From assembly GCF_004341845.1 (NCBI RefSeq), contig NZ_SLVB01000004.1, forward strand, positions 248,001 through 312,000: a stretch of DNA of 64,000 nucleotides. The letters are read 5' to 3'. Source of the stretch: Novosphingobium sp. PhB165 (GTDB taxonomy: Bacteria > Pseudomonadota > Alphaproteobacteria > Sphingomonadales > Sphingomonadaceae). The translations under genes and the position numbers were made by a program. A model generated the notes under the pieces. That model saw only the letters and a program-made list of their open reading frames with translations, was not told the origin of the DNA and did not search any database. Positions 36,553 to 44,333 of this stretch are shown here, piece by piece. Each line of letters opens with the position of its first letter. Within the stretch, counting starts at the first letter, position 1.

Positions 36553-36786
36553 TTAGCGCGCCATCGCGATCAGGATAGCGCAGACCACCACGGCGGCGGC
36601 CTGATACTTGATGCGGTTGAACATCATCTTGTTCTGGAGAAGCTGGTTGGCAGTCGGCCCCGTGGCGCCCGGATCGCGGTTCAGGTCTTCCTTCGTGCTC
36701 TGCATGAAAGCGGCGATGCCGCGCACGAGGCTGACGACGACCATGATCACCAGCAGGACGATGATGGGGACGAGAATATAGGTCAT
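36553..36786 (-). CDS. twin-transmembrane-helix small protein (HIG1-like)
   Basis: A 77-residue protein with two hydrophobic helices (residues 4-25 and about 59-75) joined by a polar loop (STKEDLNRDPGATGPTANQLLQNKMMFNRIKYQ). This matches the HIG1/twin-TM small proteins of alphaproteobacteria. Mitochondrial HIG1 proteins associate with respiratory supercomplexes; the bacterial role is unclear. Its ATG overlaps the gluQ stop by four bases, so the two are coupled. Confidence 0.85.
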   Translation of the reverse strand: MTYILVPIIVLLVIMVVVSLVRGIAAFMQSTKEDLNRDPGATGPTANQLLQNKMMFNRIKYQAAAVVVCAILIAMAR

Positions 36787-37643
36787 GGGCTATGGTCTAC
36801 GCCCGAGGAAAGCGAAATGCCAGCCGGGAAGCGGTGCCGGCGAAGCGCCTCGGCGATAGCCTTGCCGTCCTCGCCCGCGCGCCGCCGATCGCCGAGCGAG
36901 GGCGACCCGCGCCGCTTGGCCAGCTTGCGTCCGTCCGGCTCCAGCAGCAGCGGGTGATGGTGCCAGACTGGCATCGGCAGGCCGAGCAGGGCTTGCAGCA
37001 GGCGGTGGACGTGGCTGGCCGGAAACAGGTCCATCCCCCGCGTGACGAGCGTGATGCCATCCGCCGCATCGTCGAGCGTGGCGGCAAGGTGGTAGCTGGC
37101 GGGAAGGTCTTTCCTGAGCAGTACCACGTCGCCGAAGACCTCCGGCGTGGCGGTCTGCGGACCGGCCAGTTCGTCGGTCCAGGTGAGCGCGCCGGTCAGG
37201 TCCAGCGCGCGGGTGACGTCAAGCCGCCAGGCCGCGCCTTCGGGATCGACGCTTTCGGACGTGCCAAGACGGTGACGGCAAGTGCCGGGATAGACCGGGC
37301 CGTCGGGGCCCATCGCAGTGGCAGCGGCGGCGATCTCGGCGCGCGTGCAGCGGCAGGGGTAGAGCAGGCCCATGGCTTTCAGGCGCTCGCCCGCTTCGGC
37401 ATAAGTCGCCAGCCGCCGGGACTGGAAACCTGCCTCCCCGTCCCAGCCAAGGCCAAGCCATTCGAGATCGCGGAAGAATTCCTCGGTGAATTCCGGGCGG
37501 CTGCGTTCGCCGTCGATATCCTCGATCCGCAGCAGGAATTCGCCGCCCCGTGCGCGGGCAATGTCATGCGCCACCACCGCCGCATAGGCGTGGCCGAGGT
37601 GAAGTGGGCCGTTGGGGCTGGGGGCAAAGCGGGTGCGGATCAT
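36783..37643 (-). CDS. gluQ: glutamyl-Q tRNA(Asp) synthetase
   Basis: A 286-residue truncated GluRS paralogue lacking the anticodon-binding domain. It activates Glu and attaches it to the queuosine at position 34 of tRNA-Asp. It has the HIGH motif in NGPLHLGHAY (residues 11-20), a zinc site with CRCTRAE and GTCRHR, and the KMSKS-like KLAKR. Family length is about 290. No queuosine synthesis genes are in the window. Confidence 0.93.
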   Translation of the reverse strand: MIRTRFAPSPNGPLHLGHAYAAVVAHDIARARGGEFLLRIEDIDGERSRPEFTEEFFRDLEWLGLGWDGEAGFQSRRLATYAEAGERLKAMGLLYPCRCTRAEIAAAATAMGPDGPVYPGTCRHRLGTSESVDPEGAAWRLDVTRALDLTGALTWTDELAGPQTATPEVFGDVVLLRKDLPASYHLAATLDDAADGITLVTRGMDLFPASHVHRLLQALLGLPMPVWHHHPLLLEPDGRKLAKRRGSPSLGDRRRAGEDGKAIAEALRRHRFPAGISLSSGVDHSP

Positions 37644-37693
37644 CTCCCTCTGCTCCTACCGGTTGGACCGCTTGCCGCAAGGCCCCGTAACTT

Positions 37694-37779
37694 TGTGCAT
37701 AACTTCGGGAGAAGATGTGCGTGGCCTGTGTGCATCACGTGGACAGCTTGTGGAATCATTGTGCGCAAGCTGTGGATTG
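37694..37779 (+). other. cluster of DnaA-box-like 9-mers
   Basis: Five TGTG-starting 9-mers in one orientation: TGTGCATAA (37694, an exact match to the TTATNCACA box on the other strand), TGTGCATCA (37729, one mismatch), TGTGGAATC (37749), TGTGCGCAA (37760) and TGTGGATTG (37771, two mismatches). They lie in the 242-bp divergent gap between gluQ and the HNH gene. It could be a replication origin, a DnaA-titrating site or a DnaA-controlled promoter; see findings. Confidence 0.45.
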
Positions 37780-37885
37780 TTGTATGGGGCCACCCCGGTC
37801 TCGGCTTGACGCCGACTCGCGTAAATGCTGCAAAGAAACACATGCGTTGCCATGAAACCGCAATCAGGGCCTGCGACAGGAGGCC

Positions 37886-38494
37886 ATGCTCAAGTCGGAG
37901 CTGATAGAGCGCGCGGCCCGGTTCCGCAGCGCGGAGGATGATCCCTCCCGAAGTCTTTCAGACTGCCCTGCTCTAGTGCTCAATGCGGACTACACGCCGC
38001 TTTCCTACTACCCTCTCAGCCTCTGGCCCTGGCAGACCGCGATCAAGGCGATCGTGTTGGAAAGGGTGGACATCATCTCCAGCTACGACCGGGTGGTCCA
38101 CAGCCCGAGCTGGTCGATGCAGATCCCCTCGGTGATCGCGCTTCGCCAATATGTGAAGCCTTCGGAGTTTCCCGCCTTCACACGTTTCAATCTGTTCCTG
38201 CGCGACAGGTTCAGCTGCCAGTACTGCGGCTCCCCCCACCAGCTGACGTTCGACCATGTGGTGCCGCGCCGGCTTGGCGGGCGCACGAGCTGGGAAAACA
38301 TCCTCACCGCCTGCGCGCCCTGCAATCTCAAGAAGGGCGGGCGCACCCCCAAGCAGGCGCATATGCCGCCGCTGGTGGCGCCGATCCGGCCGACGAGCTG
38401 GCAACTCCTCGAACGCGGCCGGGCGTTTCCGCCCAACTACCTGCACGAGACGTGGCGGGACTGGCTCTATTGGGACATCGAGCTGGAGGCTTGA
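37886..38494 (+). CDS. HNH endonuclease family protein
   Basis: A 202-residue protein. The N-terminal half (ALVLNADYTPLSYYPLSLWPW) is the lead-in typical of alphaproteobacterial HNH proteins. The C-terminal HNH domain has zinc ligands C111/C114 (CQYC) and C143/C146 (CAPC), the catalytic DH at 123-124 and N138. It is metal-dependent by family and would nick or cut DNA. Role unknown; this group is chromosomal and widespread, so not obviously a defence nuclease. The ATG has ACAGGAGG just upstream. Confidence 0.9.
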   Translation: MLKSELIERAARFRSAEDDPSRSLSDCPALVLNADYTPLSYYPLSLWPWQTAIKAIVLERVDIISSYDRVVHSPSWSMQIPSVIALRQYVKPSEFPAFTRFNLFLRDRFSCQYCGSPHQLTFDHVVPRRLGGRTSWENILTACAPCNLKKGGRTPKQAHMPPLVAPIRPTSWQLLERGRAFPPNYLHETWRDWLYWDIELEA

Positions 38495-38537
38495 GGGCGG
38501 CGCTCTTGTGGGGCTAGGGCGCCATTTTCCTTAACTC

Positions 38538-38635
38538 ACCTCGTTATGCTGAACTTGTTTCAGCATCTATCGCGCCGCTCAAGCTCTGCTCTGGCCGGAA
38601 AAATGGATGCTGAAACAAGTTCAGCATGACGAGGT
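38538..38635. repeat. type B palindromic intergenic repeat
   Basis: A 30-nt inverted repeat with one mismatch (left 38538-38567, right 38606-38635) around a 38-nt spacer. The arm core is GCTGAACTTGTTTCAGC, itself a partial palindrome. It lies between convergent genes (HNH and symporter). Confidence 0.88.
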
Positions 38636-38682
38636 GGGGTGGGCTTTCGCGGCATCCTGTGCCAGTCGGGCCCCCGGTTCCC

Positions 38683-39972
38683 TCAGTGCAGCGTTTCGGG
38701 CACGCTTTCGGCCTCGGCCCGGGTGCCGCCGTCGACCGAGGCGGTCAGCGCCACGTCCATCGTCACATTGCCCACCGTGCGCATGAGGTCAGGCAGGACT
38801 TCCACCGCCACCAGCACGCCCAGCGGCCAGAGGGGTACGCCCATGGCTGCCGCGATGGGGCCGATCGAGGAGACGAAGCTGATCGTGCCCGGCAGCGAAA
38901 CCGCGCCGAACGTCGTCGCGAACGCCACCAATGTGCCCGCGATCAGCGCGCCGGTGGTCAGCTCGATCCCGGCCAGCTTCGCGGCATAGACCGCGACCGC
39001 CATGTTCATCGCCGGGCCTGTCGCGCGGAACAGGGTGACGGCCAGCGGCAGGACGAACTCGGCAGTCGTGCCCGAAACGCCAAGCTTGCGGCTGGAGGCC
39101 AGCATCGCCGGCAGCGTCGCGATCGAGGACTGGGTGGAGATGGCGACGATCTGCGCCGGCAGGATCGCGGCGGCAAAGGCGGGCAGGGGGCGGCGTCCGC
39201 CGAAAACGGCAATCACATAGCCCGCGATCATCACCACGGTACCGACCGCCGTGACCAGCACGATATAATGCGCCAGCGCGCCCAGTGCCGCGCCGCCGCT
39301 GCGCACGCCAAGGCCGAAGCCCAGTGCGAATACGCCGATGGGGGCAAGCGTGAGAACCCAGCCGATCACCACCATCATCGCGCCGGCCACGCCCTCGAAC
39401 AGCACGGCGAGCAGGCGGCGCGGCTCGTCGGCAAGACGGGTGGAGGCAATGGCGAAGAGCGCGACGAACACGATCACCGGCAGCATGGCGTCGGCCGCGG
39501 CGGCGGAGATCACGTTCTCGGGCATCAGCGAGGAGAGGAAGTCGGCGATGCCCGGCACTTTGCCTGGATCGTCGGCATGGGCGAACTGGACGCCGGCGGG
39601 AATCGGGAAGAATTTCAGCAGCAACGGCATGGCCACCGCGCCCAGCACGGCGCTGAAGGCAAGGAAGCCGACAATGGTGCCCAGCGTGCGCCGCGCCATG
39701 GCCCCGGCCTGCGCGACGGCAATGGTCTCGACAATGCCGGTGAACAGCAGGCCGGCGACCAGCGGCAGGATCGTCATCTGCAAGCCCTGAAGCCAGAGCG
39801 AACCGATCGGCCCGACCACTTGCAGCACCGGCACCGCCTTCGGGCTGCCGGCAAGAACAAGCCCCAGCACCAGCCCCACGACGAGGCCGATCAGGGTGAG
39901 CGTGCCGGGAACCCGGATTTCGGGAATGCGGGAGGCACTACTTTCGATGGCCATCGGGCTGGGGGTATTCAT
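38683..39972 (-). CDS. dicarboxylate/amino acid:cation symporter (DAACS family)
   Basis: A 429-residue inner-membrane carrier of the GltP/DctA family. It has about eight membrane helices plus re-entrant hairpins. The substrate-binding hairpin carries a serine-rich motif ([13 protein letters not shown], near residue 275) and the C-terminal half has [15 protein letters not shown], corresponding to the NMDGT sodium/proton site region. It would take up a dicarboxylate or acidic amino acid with Na+ or H+. The substrate is unknown. Confidence 0.9.
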   Translation of the reverse strand: MNTPSPMAIESSASRIPEIRVPGTLTLIGLVVGLVLGLVLAGSPKAVPVLQVVGPIGSLWLQGLQMTILPLVAGLLFTGIVETIAVAQAGAMARRTLGTIVGFLAFSAVLGAVAMPLLLKFFPIPAGVQFAHADDPGKVPGIADFLSSLMPENVISAAAADAMLPVIVFVALFAIASTRLADEPRRLLAVLFEGVAGAMMVVIGWVLTLAPIGVFALGFGLGVRSGGAALGALAHYIVLVTAVGTVVMIAGYVIAVFGGRRPLPAFAAAILPAQIVAISTQSSIATLPAMLASSRKLGVSGTTAEFVLPLAVTLFRATGPAMNMAVAVYAAKLAGIELTTGALIAGTLVAFATTFGAVSLPGTISFVSSIGPIAAAMGVPLWPLGVLVAVEVLPDLMRTVGNVTMDVALTASVDGGTRAEAESVPETLH

Positions 39973-40105
39973 CGGGCTCCTGGGGAATTGCGACCTTGGT
40001 CTTCTTCTCCATACTGAGCGCAGTGGCGCATGGCAATTTGCCGAAGGCTTGGGTAAGAGCGCGCGTCATCGGCCATTCACGAAATGGTCTCCAAGAGGGC
40101 AGGTC

Positions 40106-41446
40106 ATGAGCAGACAGTTCTTCGGCACAGACGGCATTCGCGGCCGCACCAATCAAGGCGCTATGACCGCCGCCATCGCCATGAAAGTCGGCCAGGCGGC
40201 CGGCACCCGCTTCCTGCGCGGCAGCCACCGGCACCGCGTGGTGATCGGCAAGGACACGCGCCTGTCGGGCTACATGCTGGAAAACGCGATGGTCGCGGGC
40301 TTCACCAGCGTGGGCATGGACGTCGTGCTGCTGGGCCCGATGCCGACTCCGGCCGTCGCCCTGCTGACCCGCGAGTTGCGCGCCGACGTGGGCGTGATGA
40401 TCTCCGCCAGTCACAACCCTTACGAGGACAACGGCATCAAGCTGTTCGGCCCCGACGGCTTCAAGCTCTCCGACGAGGATGAGCTGGCGATCGAGGCGAT
40501 GCTGGCGCAGGACATCGCGCTTGCCGCGTCCGAGGAAATCGGCCGGGCCCGCCGCATCGATGACGCTCGGGGGCGCTATATCCACGCCGTGAAGCGCTCG
40601 CTGCCCGAAGCAGTACGTCTGGATGGGCTGAAGATTGCCGTCGATTGCGCCAATGGCGCGGCCTATCAGGTGGCGCCTTCCGCCTTCTGGGAACTCGGCG
40701 CGGAAGTCGTGTCGATTGGCGTCACGCCCAACGGCAAGAACATCAACGCCAAGTGCGGCTCCACTCATGTCGAGGCCTTGCAGGAAACCGTGGTGTCCTC
40801 GGGCGCGGACATCGGCATTGCGCTCGATGGCGATGCCGACCGTCTGATCGTGGTCGACGAGAAGGGCAAGACCGTCGACGGTGACCAGATCATGGCGCTG
40901 ATCGGCACCCAGCTTGCCGCGCGCGGCGCGCTGCGCGGCGGCGGCGTGGTGGCGACGGTGATGTCGAACCTCGGCCTCGAACGCTATCTGAACGGGCAGG
41001 GCCTGACGCTGGAGCGCACCAAGGTGGGCGACCGCCATGTGCTGGAACGCATGCGCGCGGGCGGCTTCAATGTCGGCGGCGAGCAGTCGGGCCACATGAT
41101 CCTGCTCGACCACGCGACTACCGGCGATGGTACCGTGGCGGCGCTTCAGGTGCTGGCTGCGCTGGTCCAGTCGGGCAAGCCGGCGAGCGAGGTGCTGCAC
41201 CTCTTCGATCCGGTGCCGCAACTGCTGCGCAATGTCCGCTTCGCGGGCGGCAAGCCGCTTGAGGCGGACCGTGTGAAGGCCGTGATTGCCGAGGCCGAGG
41301 CCGCCTTGAACGGCAAGGGCCGCCTCGTGATCCGCGCCTCCGGTACCGAGCCGGTGATCCGCGTGATGGCAGAGGGTGACAATGCCGGCGAGGTCGAGGC
41401 GGCCGTCGCCTCGATCTGCGCTGCCGTGGAAGAGGCTGCTGCCTGA
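40106..41446 (+). CDS. glmM: phosphoglucosamine mutase
   Basis: GlmM converts glucosamine-6-P to glucosamine-1-P for UDP-GlcNAc, hence peptidoglycan and lipid A. The 446-residue enzyme starts [13 protein letters not shown] with an AGGGCAGG site. The phosphorylated Ser102 lies in ISASHNP, the metal loop DGDADR is at 241-246, and GGEQSGH (sugar loop) lies near residue 325. The frame is open 70 codons upstream but the family start fixes the ATG at 40106. Confidence 0.97.
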   Translation: MSRQFFGTDGIRGRTNQGAMTAAIAMKVGQAAGTRFLRGSHRHRVVIGKDTRLSGYMLENAMVAGFTSVGMDVVLLGPMPTPAVALLTRELRADVGVMISASHNPYEDNGIKLFGPDGFKLSDEDELAIEAMLAQDIALAASEEIGRARRIDDARGRYIHAVKRSLPEAVRLDGLKIAVDCANGAAYQVAPSAFWELGAEVVSIGVTPNGKNINAKCGSTHVEALQETVVSSGADIGIALDGDADRLIVVDEKGKTVDGDQIMALIGTQLAARGALRGGGVVATVMSNLGLERYLNGQGLTLERTKVGDRHVLERMRAGGFNVGGEQSGHMILLDHATTGDGTVAALQVLAALVQSGKPASEVLHLFDPVPQLLRNVRFAGGKPLEADRVKAVIAEAEAALNGKGRLVIRASGTEPVIRVMAEGDNAGEVEAAVASICAAVEEAAA

Positions 41447-41447
41447 C

Positions 41448-41475
41448 CCTTCGACAGGCTCAGGGTGAGCGGGAG
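41448..41475. repeat. half-copy of a CTGAGCCTGTCGAAG-type repeat
   Basis: The stretch CCCTTCGACAGGCTCAGGG with following GAGCGG matches a dispersed repeat arm I know from many proteobacterial genomes, here present as one arm only. It fills most of the 36-bp gap between glmM and the DUF1272 gene. Confidence 0.55.
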
Positions 41476-41482
41476 ATTTTGA

Positions 41483-41707
41483 ATGCTTGAAATGCGCCCC
41501 GATTGCGAACGCTGCGGTGCCGATCTGCCTGCCGAGGCACCCGGCGCTTTCATTTGCAGCTTCGAATGCACGTACTGCGTCGAATGCGCCGAAGCGCTGG
41601 ACGACATCTGCCCCAATTGCGGCGGCGAACTGGTCGACCGGCCTACGCGGGCGAAGCAGCACTTCGATTCCGCGCCGCCGTCGAAGGAACGGCGCTTCAA
41701 GGGATAA
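41483..41707 (+). CDS. DUF1272 domain protein
   Basis: A 74-residue protein beginning MLEMRPDCERCGADLP. Eight Cys occur in CxxC-like pairs (CERC, CSFECTYCVEC, CPNC), suggesting one or two structural zinc sites. DUF1272 proteins are small and uncharacterised. It sits 36 bp after glmM and right before two hairpin repeats. Confidence 0.85.
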   Translation: MLEMRPDCERCGADLPAEAPGAFICSFECTYCVECAEALDDICPNCGGELVDRPTRAKQHFDSAPPSKERRFKG

Positions 41708-41709
41708 AT

Positions 41710-41855
41710 GGTTCGCGCGGAGGCGCGGAGACGCGGAGGAGTTTTGGTTGCACCACAGGCTCTCCATTCCATCGGCAGCAACAACCGCCAACGATGGAAT
41801 GGAGAGCCTGCGGCGCCGCAAACTTTCTCCGCGTCTCCGCGCCTCCGCGCGAACC
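41710..41855. repeat. type C hairpin element, copy 1 (octamer-armed)
   Basis: A perfect 29-nt terminal inverted repeat (41710-41738 and 41827-41855) encloses a perfect 19-nt inner one (41756-41774 and 41792-41810), so the 146-bp unit can fold into one long imperfect hairpin. Each outer arm is GGTTC followed by three tandem 8-nt units GCGCGGAG, GCGCGGAG, ACGCGGAG. It contains no gene. Confidence 0.92.
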
Positions 41856-41899
41856 TAGAAATAGCGCTCACGCGCCGAAGTGGCGCTTTAGGAAGGAAT

Positions 41900-42044
41900 G
41901 GATTCGCGCAAAGGCGCAAAGGCGCGAAGAGGTCGTGCCTGCGGCGAAGCCGCGCTTCCTTCATTCATAGCCTCGATGGAAATGAGAAAGGGAGCCTGCG
42001 GCGCAGGATGACCTCTTTGCGCCTTTGCGCCTTTGCGCGAATCC
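41900..42044. repeat. type C hairpin element, copy 2 (octamer-armed)
   Basis: Outer arms of 33 nt (41900-41932 and 42012-42044) pair with one mismatch. Each arm is GGATTC plus three tandem octamers GCGCAAAG, GCGCAAAG, GCGCGAAG. The interior shares GAGCCTGCGGCGC with copy 1. It ends 52 bp before thiD. Total length 145 bp, almost identical to copy 1. Confidence 0.92.
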
Positions 42045-42096
42045 AAAACAGCACGGCGCTTGTCGAAGCCCGCCGCTGCTGTCATCAGCCCAACCC

Positions 42097-42846
42097 ATGA
42101 CCACACCGCCCCGCATCCTCTCCATCGCCGGTTCCGATTCCTCGGGCGGCGCGGGAATTCAGGCCGATATCAAGACCATCAGCGTGCTTGGCGGCTACGC
42201 CATGACCGCGATCACCGCGATCACTGCGCAGAATACTTGCGGCGTCACGGACGTCGTGGCGCTCGCGCCGGAGATGGTCGCAGCGCAGATCGATGCCTGC
42301 GTCAGCGACATCGGCGTCGATGCCGTGAAGATCGGCATGCTCGGCAGCCCGGAGATCGCGCATATTGTTGCCGAGCGGCTGGAAGCGCTGGACGTGCCGG
42401 TGATTTTCGATCCCGTCATGATCGCCACCAGCGGCTCGGTGCTGGCGGACGCCGCGACGATCGCCGCCTTCGAGCGGCTGATGGCACTGGCCACACTGAC
42501 CACCCCCAATGTGCCCGAACTGGCCGCGCTGGGCGGCGATGCGGGGCTGGCGGCGCGCGGAGTCGCCTATATCGCCAAGGGCGGCGATGCCGAGGGACCG
42601 GTGGTCGAAGACCGGCTGGTCCTGCCGGGCGAGGCGCCGCTGTCGTGGAACGCGCCGCGTATCGAGACGCGGCACACCCACGGCACCGGCTGCACCTTCT
42701 CCAGCGCTATCGCGACATTCATGGGCCGGGGCGAGAGTCTGGTTTCGGCCGTGGAACAGGCCCGCGCGTTCGTGCGTGCCGCGCTGCTGGCCGCGCCCGG
42801 CTTCGGTGCCGGGCATGGTCCGCTGGGCCATCAGGCCGTGCGCTGA
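42097..42846 (+). CDS. thiD: hydroxymethylpyrimidine/phosphomethylpyrimidine kinase
   Basis: ThiD phosphorylates HMP and HMP-P in thiamine synthesis. The 249-residue ribokinase-fold enzyme begins RILSIAGSDSSGGAGIQADIK in two overlapping parts. It has DPVMIATSGS (about 108-117), the Met-rich substrate pocket element NTCGVT and the anion-hole/catalytic HGTGCTFSSA (about residues 197-206). The ATG at 42097 gives the family N-terminus. It overlaps the convergent GNAT gene by 16 bp. No other thi gene is nearby. Confidence 0.95.
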   Translation: MTTPPRILSIAGSDSSGGAGIQADIKTISVLGGYAMTAITAITAQNTCGVTDVVALAPEMVAAQIDACVSDIGVDAVKIGMLGSPEIAHIVAERLEALDVPVIFDPVMIATSGSVLADAATIAAFERLMALATLTTPNVPELAALGGDAGLAARGVAYIAKGGDAEGPVVEDRLVLPGEAPLSWNAPRIETRHTHGTGCTFSSAIATFMGRGESLVSAVEQARAFVRAALLAAPGFGAGHGPLGHQAVR

Positions 42847-43349
42847 GACCAATCGGCAGCGTCGAGCCGCAAGTAGACGCTGTCACACCAGACGCCGCCG
42901 ACTTGCCAGGTGCGCGCGGCGCGTCCCGTTTCGCGAAAGCCCAGCCGTGACAGCAGGGCAAGACAGCGGTCATTGCGCGGGTCCACATCCGCGTGGACTT
43001 GCGGCAGCCGGTGCACGGCGAAAGCGCGGGCGATCACGGCTTCCAGCGCCTCGCGGGCCAATCCCTGGCCCCAAAACGCGGGATCGAGGATGAAGCCGAT
43101 CTCCGGAAAGCGCCAAAGTCCGGCCTTGCCGATCACGCGGTCATTCAGCGTGACGATGAAGTCCTCGCCCGCGCCCTCGGGAATGGCGATCATGCCGTCC
43201 AGCCATTCGCGGGTCTCGGCCAGGTCCTTGTGCGGCGGCCGCGACCAGTAGGCCATCGCCGCCGGCTGCACGAAGATGGCGTGGAGCGCTTCGGCGTCGG
43301 TCGGCAGCGCGGGGCGCAGCAGCAGCCTTTCGGTGCGAAGCTGCGCCAT
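42831..43349 (-). CDS. GNAT family N-acetyltransferase (RimJ/RimL-like)
   Basis: A 172-residue acetyltransferase beginning LRTERLLLRPALPTDAEAL, the lead of the RimJ/RimL-like Acetyltransf_3 group. The acetyl-CoA-binding motif A appears as DPAFWGQGLAREALEAVI (about residues 90-107), followed by DPRNDRCLALLSRLGFRETG. Substrate unknown. It lies 11 bp after the LOG-family gene and is probably in its operon. Confidence 0.9.
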   Translation of the reverse strand: MAQLRTERLLLRPALPTDAEALHAIFVQPAAMAYWSRPPHKDLAETREWLDGMIAIPEGAGEDFIVTLNDRVIGKAGLWRFPEIGFILDPAFWGQGLAREALEAVIARAFAVHRLPQVHADVDPRNDRCLALLSRLGFRETGRAARTWQVGGVWCDSVYLRLDAADWSQRTA

Positions 43350-43360
43350 CTCGCCTTACC

Positions 43361-44236
43361 TCAGCCGCATTCGAGATCGTAGAACTGGCGTACGACGTCC
43401 CAGCCTTCCTCGGCGGTTTCGCACCAGTGGAACAGCTTGAGATCGGCCTTGTTGATCACGCCTTCCTCGGCCAGCGCCTCGAAATTGATGACGCGCTCCC
43501 AGAATTCGCGGCCGTAGAGCAGGATCGGCATCGGCTTCATCTTGCCGGTCTGCACCAGCGTCAGCAGTTCGAAGAACTCGTCGAACGTGCCGAAGCCGCC
43601 CGGGAACACCGCCACCGCGCGGGCGCGCAGCAGGAAGTGCATCTTGCGCAGTGCAAAATAGTGGAACTGGAACGAGAGGCGCGGCGTCACATAGGGATTG
43701 GGCGCCTGCTCGTGCGGCAGCACGATGTTGAGCGCCAGCGTCTCCGCGCCCACTTCATAAGCGCCGCGATTGGCCGCTTCCATGATCGAGGGGCCGCCGC
43801 CCGAGCAGACCACGAACTGGCGCATGCCCTTTTCCACGACCGCACACTTGCTGGCGATGCGGGCAAGCTTGCGCGCTTCCTCGTAATACTTGGCCTTGGC
43901 GACAAGGCGGTCGGCAACCACCTTTTCCTCGTCGGTGGTGGCGCGGGCGAGCACGGCTTCGCACTGTTCGGGTGAGGGGATGCGGGCGGAGCCGTACATC
44001 ACCAGCGTGGAGCCGATGTTGGCCTCTTCCAGCAGCATCTCGGGCTTGAGCAGCTCAAGCTGGAAACGCACCGGGCGCAGTTCGTCGCGCAGGAGGAATT
44101 CGGTGTCCTGGAAGGCAAGGCGGTAGGAGGGGTTCTGCGTTTGCAGCGTGCCTTCCTGCGCATCGGCGAAAGAGGCTTCCTGCTCGGCCTTGTAGAACCG
44201 GCGCTTGGTGACTTTGGCGTCTTCAGTATCGTTCAT
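43361..44236 (-). CDS. LOG family protein (TIGR00730-like)
   Basis: A 291-residue Rossmann-fold protein with GGGPSIMEAANRGA (147-159) and the diagnostic PGGFGTFDE (212-220). LOG proteins release cytokinin bases from nucleoside monophosphates, or cleave other nucleotides; bacterial roles are mostly unproven. The ~80-residue N-terminal extension with NPSYRLAFQDTEFLLRDELR is typical of the long alphaproteobacterial subgroup. ATG at 44236 was preferred to one 13 codons upstream. Confidence 0.9.
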   Translation of the reverse strand: MNDTEDAKVTKRRFYKAEQEASFADAQEGTLQTQNPSYRLAFQDTEFLLRDELRPVRFQLELLKPEMLLEEANIGSTLVMYGSARIPSPEQCEAVLARATTDEEKVVADRLVAKAKYYEEARKLARIASKCAVVEKGMRQFVVCSGGGPSIMEAANRGAYEVGAETLALNIVLPHEQAPNPYVTPRLSFQFHYFALRKMHFLLRARAVAVFPGGFGTFDEFFELLTLVQTGKMKPMPILLYGREFWERVINFEALAEEGVINKADLKLFHWCETAEEGWDVVRQFYDLECG

Positions 44237-44333
44237 CGGGGTACCATGGCCGCAGGACGCGGCGTGAGAAAGCACAAATATCTAGGACGCTTGTGGTTGC
44301 GCGCAAGAGATGCGCGCGCCTAGTTTCGATTCC

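Noticed and set aside
39938..41821. Long minus-strand open frame (627 codons) opposite glmM
   Set aside because: Covers glmM, DUF1272 and part of a hairpin repeat; no ribosome site or domain.
41710..42044. CRISPR-like array
   Set aside because: The repeats are octamers inside inverted arms with no unique spacers of constant length and no cas genes nearby.
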